64,000 bases of DNA. Source: Amphibalanus amphitrite. Taxonomy: Eukaryota > Arthropoda > Thecostraca > Balanomorpha > Balanidae. Numbering within the stretch: the stretch's first letter is position 1; each line of letters starts with the position of its first letter. Shown piece after piece: positions 1 to 11,600 of the stretch. The stretch spans positions 415,001 through 479,000 of the forward strand of contig NW_024881596.1 in the NCBI RefSeq assembly GCF_019059575.1. Reading direction: 5' to 3'. The notes beneath the pieces were generated by a model. That model was not told where the DNA came from, did no database searches, and saw nothing but the letters and a program-made list of their open reading frames with translations. The position numbers were made by a program, and so were the translations under genes.

Positions 1-1157
1 GGCTATTTATAGCCCCCCTCCCGTTTTTCTGCAATAACTTCCAAACCGCTTGACGGATCGACGCCAAACTTTCAGTACCTTCGGCTGCATCAATTTGACA
101 CCTTGTGTCAAAATTTGAACTTCGTAGCTACCATAGATCGGCCGGAAATGACGTCAGAGTGACGTCATGTTCGTCCGATTTCGACGCAAAACATTGAACC
201 ACGGCAATCACTCCCAAGAGCTCAGTTTTTAAGCTAGATCCAATTTCTTTGCATGAAAGGACTCAGAATTGACCGCGCTATCAAACTGCTATCTCGGATT
301 TTCAAAATTTTGAAAATTTCGAAAATTTTATATAATAATATTCAAAATTTATATTTTTATATTTTTTTTTCAAAAAGTTTTTGACTTTTCGAAAAAACCG
401 GAATATATGTGACAGAACGCATGATTATGACTATCTCTAGCAAGTTTTAGCTAAATATCTTCAAAAATGGCCAAGTTATACGCATTATTGCAAAAAATTC
501 ACAATTATTAATTTTTCAAATCAAATTTTTAGTACGTATTTGACATCGTACACCAATATAAATGGCACCATCGTGTTCCTGAGCTCAAACTGCATCCAAT
601 AGACACCTTTTTTATTGAAAAATTTTAACTTCAAAATTTGACCTTTTTTGACCTGAAAGTGACCTGACCTAAGCTAAATTCGACTCAAAATGACCTCGAA
701 TGACACAGACGACATCAAATTCGAAATCTATGGCCTAAATGGACCATAAAACATGTGTCACGTGACCGACGCATGATATAATATTTTCGTGACCTGTGAT
801 GACCTGACCCTGACCTGAAAATCAAAGTACAAGTTTGGTACCCTCAAGGTATCTAGAGCATCTGTTCACGAGTGTGGAAACCAAAAATGAGCCTGATCTG
901 ACTTGTAAGACGGCGGCCAGAGCCGAAAATGTGTACAAGCCAAAATGTAATAATTTTTACTTTGACCTAACCTGTGACGTCATCGGTGACCTCGAGGTCA
1001 ATGAAATTAGGTTTCGCTCGACAGTTTTTTCCGGGGCTATCAGACGCCGTTTGAATTTTGACGATCGGCCCAGTAGTTTCGGAGTTAGGAGGGGGGGCTA
1101 TGAATAGCCCCCCCCCCCAGTAGGGCGTGTTATACACAGACCCCAGTGGGGCGCGGG
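1..1157. mobile_element. TTAA-type MITE (family C), left tip cut by window
   Basis: This is a non-autonomous DNA element that runs in from outside the window. Its right end is intact: the terminal CCCCAGTGGGGCGCGGG abuts TTAA at 1158-1161. A sub-terminal hairpin at 1091-1118 has a G-run plus GGCTAT paired with ATAGCC plus a C-run. The window opens inside the matching left hairpin (GGCTAT tt ATAGCC, 1-14), so almost the whole element is present. The interior has many TGACCT/AGGTCA words (about 640-820, 960-1000) and no open frame resembling a transposase. TTAA target sites and termini starting CCC are known for piggyBac-like transposons. Membership is inferred from the ends alone. Confidence 0.7.
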
Positions 1158-1161
1158 TTAA

Positions 1162-1636
1162 GTCAGGTGAAAGGTCAGGTCGCCAAAGGTCAAATTTTGC
1201 CTAGGTCAACGTTTTTTCTTCAAAAAGCGGCGCACAACTCGGGAACCAATACAGCTACCCAGCCGATAACTCAAAAACCAATAGACGCAGCAAAACGGAC
1301 GAGAGGCAAACGAAGAACGCGACGAGACACTTCCGATGAGTACATGAAAGTTGAATTTCAAGGTCACAGGTCGGGTCAAGGTCAGGTCAACCACATGAAA
1401 TTGGGCTTTCAGCAGCATAGGTCCAAAACACCTCTGGTGACCAGGACCTGACCTTTGACCTGACCGAAAAGTGACCTAAGTAATTTCGCCATTATTCCTT
1501 ACGCTTTTTCGAACGTCGCTTTCCCCGTATCGCTACATGGCCCAGGAGCCGAGTTCAAAGGGGGTGTTCAAACACCCCCGCCCACCAGCAGGGCGTGTAA
1601 TTCCAGGACCCCCAGCGGGGTGCAGGTTGTATTCAC
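1162..1636. mobile_element. TTAA-type MITE fragment (family D)
   Basis: This is a truncated relative lying directly against the TTAA of the preceding element, so family C probably inserted into it. It has the same AGGTCA-rich interior, followed by a sub-terminal hairpin at 1560-1579 (GGGGGTGTT ca AACACCCCC). A degraded terminus (CAGCGGGGTGCAGG, about 1613-1627) follows, with no clean TTAA. The hairpin stem differs in sequence from that of family C but has the same architecture. Confidence 0.55.
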
Positions 1637-2679
1637 ATTGTATTCATTGTATTCACATTGTTTCGGAACTTTCCCCAATCGACTTGGGGCTATTACAGTT
1701 CCAAAAGGTCGGTAACAGCGAAAAACAGTGGCGTCATCACATCATACATAGTGAGCACAACACAAATGCCGCAGCATTGATAAACATAACGAAAAATGAT
1801 AATAATATGAAATGCATGCATCATGCGTCGTGAACTCGTGAAGTAGTCACGAGAAATTGCCAAGATTCCGTTCAATAGTTTGGAAACCGTAGAGCGATAG
1901 GTAATCAGAAATCGAAGATGGCAATTTGATTGTTCATGGTACCTATTGGCAGTCCAATGATGTTTACGGCATGTCTGTATGTCTATTCTGTGATTTTACA
2001 CCTATGATTTTTTTTAACGTGTCGTTTTTTGTCGAAAACTCAAATCATGACGTCACTAAAACCTCGATATCTAAGAAAATTGGACCGATTTTTTTGGAAA
2101 CTTTGTCACAATAAACTTCTATCAATTCCCTACATGTACCTACCTACACAAAATTTAGCACAAAAAAACGTACCTATGCTGAAATTCTGCACCAGCAATA
2201 TTCCAAGTGTTCGTGCTTACAAACGGGCCAATTGTCTATATGGACTCTCAGCTGCTCCCGGGTCATGCGCAGCGCTCGCCGGCTGAGCGTAGCCAGGCGA
2301 CAAGCCAGCCCGTCACCGCAAGAACGGCGCTGCCTCCCCCCCCCCCCCCCCCCCCTCCTCCCGACCCCGTCCCCCGACCGGTGCGGCATTCCTCAGGCCA
2401 CAATAGTGACTCCCCTCCCTCAGCTGACCCATCCTCAGGTGCGGTGTACACTGGACAAATACCTCTGCCGGGGCTGACGGGGTCCATGTTTGAACAAAGG
2501 ATTAAGGGAAGCCTTCAAACATCTCAGACGGAGTTTTCGCCGAAACTACCAGCTAGCGCCATCCACCGGTGAACGGCGGTACTAAACTTCATTCGCTAGT
2601 TCCCGAAACGACACACCATGGTAGTCTATTGGTATATCAAAAACGTATATCACATAGAGCACCTGTGTTAACAGCACAG
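1637..2679. other. Intergenic or 3' flank, no gene recognised
   Basis: The stretch starts with imperfect repeats of TTGTATTCACA (about 1626-1665). A pure C tract lies at about 2336-2355, and a GC-rich patch at 2260-2480 is open in several frames only because of its composition. It should hold the 3' UTR of the minus-strand transporter that ends at 2680. I found no convincing polyadenylation signal near that stop. Confidence 0.4.
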
Positions 2680-5600
2680 TTAGGTTGGTGGTTTGAAGGT
2701 GAGAATCTGGGCCTTGAAGATGAAAGCTCGGCTGGCCGGTGTGGTGGGCTGCAGCGCCTTGATGTCGGGTGGTTTGACCGTCTGTCCAGCCCTGAAGCAC
2801 GAGCCCTGCTGTTGCTCGACGAATACGAACGAAGTGGCTCCGAAGGCGCTGGCGGCGCTGTACACCATCCCGGTAGCCACCAGAAACACGAGCAGCGCCT
2901 TCTCCGTCGTACTCAGCTTTCTGAGGGAAGGGGGCCTCTCAGATGCGAAAAAATAAAAATAGCATGCAAGTCGTAAATTGATCTAGAACGGTTCGTCCTT
3001 GTGCAGCATAATTCATCGATGCACAGTGACAAAATTATTTGAGTCTATGAGGGCTGGGCAATGGGCATCGTGCCTGATTCTGTGGGACTCTTCTTGTAGG
3101 TGGCACGGGCGTCTGTCTGCCCGGCACCCAGCCTCATACATAGATGGCGGTGCGGCGGCTAGCGGGGTCCATCCGTCCCGTGAACGCTACACCCCACTCA
3201 CATGTTGAGCTCGGGGCGGCTGGTGAGTCTCAGGTACATGATAGGCGGCACCACCATCGTGATGATGATGGCCAGCACGGAGAGCAGGTCGAGCACGTTG
3301 CTGAAGTCGGGCAGCGCCTCGCTGACCAGCACCAGAAGGCACATGCAGAACGAACGGAACGTGTACTGACGCCAGCTGCCTGTAGTAGAGGCAGACAGAT
3401 GGGTTGTAAGCCTGTGTCTGTCCCAAACCTGTGCTTAGGTTCCAATCCAATCCAAAATCTCGTGCTGACTGAATACGTCCTTTTTTACCTCAGGACTAGC
3501 TCATCCCCATCCTTGATCACATTTCTCTAGGTGCTGGGCTGACGGTTGCCCCCACCAGAGGCTAGCCGGAGACGGCAGCTACAGCAGGCGCATGCCATGG
3601 CCCTCCGGGTTGGTCGTTTTAGAGACTGTGTGGCCGGTTCCACCGAAGCACACCCGATCTAGCGAGATGGACAGACTTTATTTGAACCACATATTTCCCT
3701 CCTAGCCTTGCATCCCATGCTCCTGAAATGGCTCCCACCGATTGAAGATATCTAGCCCAACACAAACAACCTAATAGGTATAAACGATTATAAAGGAATC
3801 ATATTGGTTTCAAGTTACCCACCTTCTGGAATGGTGAGCATTTCCTCCAGTTCTTGATACAGCGGGTTGATGTAGATGATGAAGGAGGTGAGAACATGCA
3901 CCAGCATCAGACTCTGTCAAGGCGGAAGACAGGCATCACATATCGCGGAGGCCCGAGGGAGACGTCATTTTATTCACAGTATTCACGGCTAGATTTATTT
4001 CATCTTCTATTTCTTCCTTCATCGTCAGCTCGTAAACGTGATTTAGTTTTCACACGAAAGCGAGCGTTATGAGCGGTGTTCAGCCAGTCGTAATGGAACC
4101 ATAAATAATATCATCGACATTTCTTCGAGTTGGCTGCACCAAGCCGAAGACATTTCAAATCTATTGCATCGAAGATGTCGCCTACATACTATATTTCGGC
4201 GTGCCCAAGCGATATCTTCTGAACCAATGGACTTTCTGCGAAGACCATTATGTCATGGCTGTGTCTTCTTCGTACCCAGTCAGTGCTCGCATTCACCTGT
4301 GTGAAATCTAAGGTGCACCTTACAGGAGTGGCCGTAGAGAGGTGAATGCAAAATATTGTGCTGTTTACAATGCAGTCTTCTGATTGTCATCACGATCACT
4401 ACTCATCTTCGACGTCTTCGGCGAAGCTTGTATCTACGTGAGGCATTAGGAACGCAATGCAATTGAAGAAGTTGCATTAAAAGAACAACAGTATAACGAG
4501 CTGAAGCACGCACAAATACGTGCATTTGCTAACCAATTATTAGACAATGATGACCCTGCGTTTTCAATGCTTTACTGCGCCCATTCATTTCATATTCACC
4601 CCGGCTGAAAAGTCACGATTTGTGTGGATGCCGTTGTACGTACAGATAAATAAATAAATAGATAAATCAATACAACAGTAGCCATTTCTGTAGCTCAATC
4701 ATTTCATGATAGTCTTATCAAAGCCGTAAAGCCACGAAATTGTATCATAATGGCGGCTTACATATGATCTCCACTTCAAAATATGTTCCAAAGGGGCTCT
4801 TATGCGTACACTTTTCAAACCGTCACTTGATTTCCGTTTCTTTCACACTATGATTGCTATGCTATCGTGGCTTCCTCTCGATAAGTATCGACAGTGCATG
4901 CCAATCGGGCTTGGCATAGAATCAAGGAGCGACCAGGCGAACAAACAGGCCAAAATATGGATTATGTCATACCGTCTATGCAAATGTGATTGTTTCGCAG
5001 CGATTTGTGAAAAGCTCGCTTCCATTTAACGGACAAACTGCGGTTAATATTGCCTTTGTTTAAGTTTTAATAACATCTACGATGGAAGGTACTCTTTCGG
5101 CCACGCTGAAGTCATATAACATGACAAAACTAACATCAACAAATTCTCACTCTATACCTATCCAATGGCCACTTCTCAGCTTCCGGGGCCCGGGGGATTC
5201 CATTGACATACTATCATGAGTATTGATGAGTGCATGACGTTCTCCGATACATCTGTCCTTATCTATACGCTAATGACTCACACCGTATATAGTCACACTT
5301 TCTCGTCCCATCGTCGGCTCACCTGTATAGCCAGAAGCAGGCGGCCGGGACCCATGTTGTGTATGATGCTGGAGCGAGCCTCAGAGCCGATCAAGGTATA
5401 GCTGGTGGCAGCCATTGAGCTCACCATAAGGCTCACCACTGTCGACAGAAAACAGAATAGATAACCACGTGATAGGAGCACGGCGGAAAGGGCTTGTTGA
5501 TTCCGGTGGTAACCATGTTTGGGTTTGCGAACAATCTATGGAATAAGTTATCTTTTCTGGCAAACATTACTTATGGGCTATGGCATACATTGTGTTACGC

Positions 5601-8600
5601 CATCGAGTGTTTTTATTCAGAGGTCACAATAACCTTCGCCCCAGTGGGCGGGGGCATATGTTACCAGTTACCACCCTGCCGCGTTTTTTTTGCGTGTGAA
5701 TAAAAAACCACGGCGCCTAGCGCGGCGCCGCTTGGGGTAGCTTTTGGTACATCAATTTTGGACAATGTGTGAAATTTTTGACCCCAGGTCATGTCAGGTC
5801 AGGTCACCAGGTCAAGCTAACTGACCAAGCCTAAAAAAGTTTGCAATCATGTCCAGCCTGCAGTGTTTGTCAGAAAGGTTTTAAACTTGGTGGATTGCAT
5901 GATGTTATGGGCGCCTACAATTTGTATATCTCGTTTTTATATCCGTGACCTAAGGTCAGGTCAGTGGCGTGACCTTTCCATTACAAGTCAAGGGAGAAAA
6001 ATGAAAATGCCTCTAGATCCGTGTGCAGCATAGGGGAAGTTGGGGCAATGCCGGAGTTGGGGCAAAGCCGAAATTCGAGATATTTCTAAAACCGTACAAC
6101 ATGGATGCCACGTCTCAGTGATGCTCTGAAGCTTAAGTGACTACAATTATCGCATGTTTGTTACGAGTCGTCATTTGGAATACTTCGGCTGTGAGGGCGC
6201 CAAAAGCGTTTTCAAGGTACGTTTCCCTTGTACTACATGCGCCTTTGAAGCTGCATATCTTACTCATTATGCTACCGTTTGTCTGGCCAATTCGGTCAAG
6301 TAATCTTCAGCATGTCTTTGCATAAGTGTGCTGCCTATTTGAAATTTATACAGCACGTTTAAAAGTTATGGGCCTGCAAATGAAAGTATGGCTGGCTGGG
6401 GTAATGCCGAAAACGTGCAATTACGCACGTTAAAGCACGCTACGTGGACTTTACTGCTGTAGAATAGCAACGCGTATTTTTAGTCAAACAAATTACACTT
6501 TCAGCCGGCACAACGGTCTGTTACCTATAAGGAATGATTTATCTGGTATTTTCTTATTATATCACACAATTATAACTTCCAGTGTGCACCAAACGTCCTC
6601 AAGCTCTTAAAACGCGTGTCAGCTTTGATGAATTTTGGATAAAGTTTGAGGTAAATTGGCAATCAATGTCGGCATTCCTCGTAGATCATTTATCCCATTT
6701 TCGGCTTTCCCCGCAGTCCGGGGCAACGCCGAAAAAGTCAGTTCTTTGATATTTTTAGTTTTTGCGCTTAACGGTATGCGAATTCATCAAATGCGCCTGG
6801 TATGTTTGAAAGACAAAAGACTGGCCTCTCGAATGACGCCAACAAGAATAGCCTACTCGAGGGCAGCGCTTTTCGAGGAGCGCTGTGGCCCGAAGGTTTG
6901 GACTTTGAATTGTGAAAAACGCCCGCCCGCCGGAAAACGCAAACACCGCAAAACGCGCAAAACGCACGCCCGAAACGCCAACGCAAACGTCGCAAAAAAT
7001 AAACAAACGCCCGCCCGCCGCAAACCGCAAATAAAAAACGCAAAAACGCCGCAAAACAATAAAACCGCCCGCCAACCGCAAACAAATTTAACACCGCAAA
7101 CGACGCAAAAAAAAAGAAGAAAACCGCCCGCATCGCCCGCCCGCCCGCCCGCCCGCCGCCAAAGACAAACACCGCAAAAAACACAAAACGCCCGCCCGCC
7201 GCAAAACGTAAACACCGCAAAACGTGTAAAACGCACGCCCGAAAAGCCAACGCAAACGGCAAAAAATCACCCGACCGCCGCAAACCACACAGAAAAAAAC
7301 GCCGAAACGCCGAAAAAAATAAAACCGCCCGCACCGCACCGACGCTAACTGCTAACCGAAAACGACTAAAAGTCGCCCGCCAGCCGCCAAACGCAAACAC
7401 CGCAAATAAGCGCCCGGCCGCAGCAAGATAATAATTTATCAGCGGCTGGCATACCGCTAGGCTGGTCATTTTCACAAATCAAAAAGATATCTGCAAAAAT
7501 CTCCTAGATGAAAGCGCCCGATTAAAAAACGGATGGCACGTGCGTGTTCCTCGCCCCCAACTTCCTTCAGGTCAATCGTCATTTGGGTCATCTAACGCAT
7601 TGACGTATCTGCAAAAATCTCCTAGATGAAAGCGCCCGAGTAAAAAACGGATGGCACGTGCGTGTTCCTCGCCCCCAACTTCCTTCAGGTCAATCGTCAT
7701 TTGGGTCATCTAACGCATTGACGACCGGCTGGGTGGAATGAACATTGCGCCAAGAAACGTAAGTATATTGTCAAAAAGAATCCCCAGAGTGGTGGATCCC
7801 AAAAGTTTGAAACTACCACTTTGGCCCACTGGACGACACCTTAAACAGTTGCCGACCGGATGACACCCATTGTTTGGTCACCCACGCCATAGTATGCATC
7901 ATGGGTGCGCCGAAATGACCAAAAGTCCCAATTTCCGGTGTGCAGGGTCATTTTCAACGGCACGTGGCACGTGGTTCTGGACTTTTCCGGCCACTTTGCG
8001 ACATACCCATGGGTAGTGCACCGAATGGTGGTTGATCTGCAAGAAAATGGGGGGTCGTTTGGATCGTTTTCGAGCAATCTGCCGTGGAACGCATTTTTTC
8101 ATTTTCCCCATTGGCTTAACACGGGAATTTTTAAAGTCACGTGGCACGTGCACCAGATGGTCCGCGGAGGGGAGACCCATACCAGAACGTAGATCACCTG
8201 GCCCACTAGAAATCCTGAAAAAATCAGAATATTTGGACCAGCCGTTTTCAAGAGCATCAAGTTGTACTGATCTCAGGCAGCTTTTGCCAAATTGTCAGGG
8301 AACTCAGATTTGTTTTTCAATAGAAAAACACAATTCTAAAGAATAGTGTTTTAACTATTGACAACAAACCTTCGGTTATGTTGTCTACCTTGCGTGCTAC
8401 GGGCGTCAGAAAAAAAGTATTCGGCGTTCCCCCAACTTCCCCTAGTAACAGTCCAAATATTTCAGAATCACAATTATTTGGACCACTCGTGATGACCAAG
8501 GTGTCATTTTTGCTGATAGCCTCTAGAAAGGTCATCCGAGGTCATTTGAGGCTACAAACAGATTTTTGCCAATAACTCGCGATTGGAAAGAGATAGAACG

Positions 8601-11600
8601 CTGGGGATGGTCTCATTGTGTTTATCTTGTTGAGACGCATCGATTGATATGCAACATGACCTTTTCCGGTCAGGTCATGACCTTGACCTGAGGTCAAATT
8701 TTCAAATTGACCTTTCAAGGTCAAATTACATATGGTTCATTCGACGCGTCTCGGCGAGAGGAACACGATTCTGGCAATAGAATTGTCGTGGCTTTTTGTA
8801 GTCGAAAGTTACTGTCGAAAAACACTTTTCGTAAAAACAGCTATTTTTGGAGTTTTGCCCTCTGGAGGCTAAACCGTTGATCTGAGGTCAATTTTGATAA
8901 TGTTCTTATCAAAAGAAGAGTTCAAAAGCTATCGATTGCTTTTCCATGCGTTTTTCTAGCTACCATAGTTCCTGAGATAACGGCATGTTTTCTGAAAAAT
9001 ATATTGACCATTTGCAAATTTTGACCTTTGATGACATCTGCTGACCCCAATACTGCTCTAAGATGAAAAATGACCGAAATACTTTCAAACGTACGCATTG
9101 AGAGTTATCGACTGCTTTTCACCACGTCTTTCTAGCCCTCTTAGTTTTTAAGTTAGAGGTGGGTGGTAGCATATGCCCCCCCCCCACCCCCCCACCCCCA
9201 CCCCCACTAGGGCGAAGCTGGCTGAGACCGCCACTGGGGCGCGGGATAAAATAGGACTAGCACACGTCACGCTCGTTAGATGTGGGATGTGTGTACTGAG
9301 ATGTGAATACGTTAGATGTGTGTACTGAGTACCTACTGACGTACGCGTCTACGTACGTTTCAAAGAATAGCTCCACCGATGACTATTTTTAGAATCGTTC
9401 GAAACATCATTTATCTTTCGCAGACAGACCTAACAACCACTCAGCAGTAAATGTAATGCGTCACTCCGATACGTTCCCTGAGCTGCGTCACGTTTCTTAC
9501 AACTTGGTCCACATACGCCAGTGAAAAATAGCGTTCAAAGGTAACACACGGGGAACACGGGACGGTATAGCAGAGCTACCCCGTACACTAGTTCGCAGTC
9601 AGTTTGTGTTTGGTAATTCGTGGAATGCCGTTGGCTGCCGGTCTGCCCGACAGCGGCCGGCAGCTGCCTTTGACCCGCTCGGGGCTGGACCGCCGGCCCA
9701 CGCCGATCAAAATGCCGGAGCGTGCCTCATGCCGCGGCGGCATTGAGTGTGGGTCGGCCACCGGCAGCCGCGGCCACAGAGACGTTCCCACGGCATCCAC
9801 AGACCGGTTGGCAGACGACTTCGACTCACGGACCACGCCCAGTGAGTGCTATACCTTTGGTCGCCATGGACGGACGTGAGAGGTTACCGGCGCGATCTCA
9901 GCGGCACCTGAAACCGACCATTGGCCACTCCTGGTCCCCTTGTCACAGTTCCCGGGACCCCATCGCATTGCATCCACCGGCTAATGGTCATCCAATAAAA
10001 ATGAACGAATATTGATAGGCATATGTAGATCACTACATTGAAAGCAGAATGTCAAACCCAAGGCAGCCCCACTTTGGCTCTTTTGTTTGTAAACATACTC
10101 CAAAATAGGGCTTGGAGGGACATCAGATGTTGAATCGGGAGAGAAATGAAATGCCTTTGAGTCCACATGACAGACGCTTCTCAGAAATTGTGGGCGGCGA
10201 GGCTAGGTGACTAGCTGACCAACTATTTATTTTGATGTTCAGCACATTGAAGGTACGTACCTGAAAGGCTTCCCGAAACCCTGCAAATCCACACATATTC
10301 CAAATTCCGGGGAAAGGTGGACATTCCAGTAACAAGTGTTCGAGTGGATACGAAAGGTAGGCGTATTAGGACAGCATATATGATAGGTGGCAGGCCAGAC
10401 CGTCACTTCGTTTGTCGCCAAAACCCTGGCCCAGTGTTGCTGTCCTACTCCTGCCCAGCCCGCCTTCGTTATCACTCACCAAGAAATACGGCGGCCAGTG
10501 CCGAACTGAAGGCAGACCGGTCTCGCATGTCTGCCTGGATGGTGGGCTGCACACCGCCGGAGCTGAAGCAGTTGGTGACGCCGCTCATGCCGACCAGCAT
10601 CCGCAGGGGTGAGGGAGGGATGCGTGGGGGAGGCGACGGACGGTGACAGAAGTCGGCGCAGAGCTTCATCAGCAGTAGCACCCAGGAGGCCATCGAGGTG
10701 GACAGACCCAGCACGGCCACCATCCTGTCAACCGGAAAAAAACATAGCGCTGAGATATTACACGGGAAGGTGGCGGAACCAAACTTTGGTCCCACTATCC
10801 CCACAATGTGCACAAGACAGTGCGCAACAACACGGAAGGGTATCAACTAGACGATTAAACATACAGCCCTCGGCGCGGCGGCAGAGTGGGAATCCCGACA
10901 GCCAAATAAATGAATGCCAGTGTAGTGAAATGTAATACACCAGCCTAATGTGATGTCTGTCTGCCCTTCCCTGTCGGCACCCATGTTGTGTACTTTTATA
11001 GCCACCTGACGGCTTGAAGGCAGAATAAAAACGTGCATACGGGCATTGAAGGAGTCTGTAGTTTCCCATTCGAGCCGCATTTAATGCCAAATCGACAATG
11101 TGTGCAACTGATACAACGGGAACTTAAATGCACACAGGACCCATACAAACAAGCAAAAGTCCACTAACACGGAAAGTTTCAATTGAATCATTATAATCTT
11201 CTCAAATAGTCTTGTGTAGCCTGAAATCGTATACATCAGCTGTGTCAGTTCACCCAGCATCGACTGCCTACATTTGGAAGTATTTAGGCATCCCCACGAT
11301 GACTCACCAGAAGTTTTTCGGCGACTCGAACCACGTGAAGGGGCAGAGGAAGGCGGCCATGAGCAGGATCAGGACGCAGACGGTGGGCTGGGCCGGGGGG
11401 AAGACGTAGCGGACGATGCTGGCCACCAGGTCCGAGGCCAGCACCAGCAGCATCACGCTGCTCAGCGTGTCCACGGCCAGCACCGCCACAGAGATCAGAT
11501 GTCTGTGCCGTACGGACAGTGAGGTCAGGGGTCTGTGAGTAGCCAGACAGCCAGATCAAAAGTCCGTGAGCACATAGAGAGGTTAGGTGTCTGGCAATGG

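Larger units (their letters stand above)
5629..9250. mobile_element. Old TTAA-type MITE split by later insertions (composite)
   Basis: The left edge (about 5629-5700) reads ataaccttcgccccagtggg followed by GGGGGCATATG. The right edge (about 9165-9250) mirrors it with GCATATGCCCCCC and ccactggggcgcgggataaa. These look like two ends of one family, with TTAA decayed to ATAA. Between them, 5760-6030 and about 8550-9150 have the AGGTCA-rich interior. The block 8550-9000 matches the reverse complement of the element at 39629-40803. The middle is foreign: a GGGGCAA element, an AC-rich repeat and a tandem duplication. All of it lies in one intron of the minus-strand transporter. Treating the edges as one element is inference. 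Confidence 0.5.

Noticed and set aside
6656-7475. Long overlapping open frames on both strands (up to about 235 codons)
   Set aside because: They arise from AC-rich repeat sequence with few stop codons. The translations are low-complexity Lys/Pro/Arg or Phe/Arg strings with no domain.
9588-10015. Possible exon in a GC-rich intron patch
   Set aside because: No paralogue counterpart, no family signature, and open on both strands by composition.
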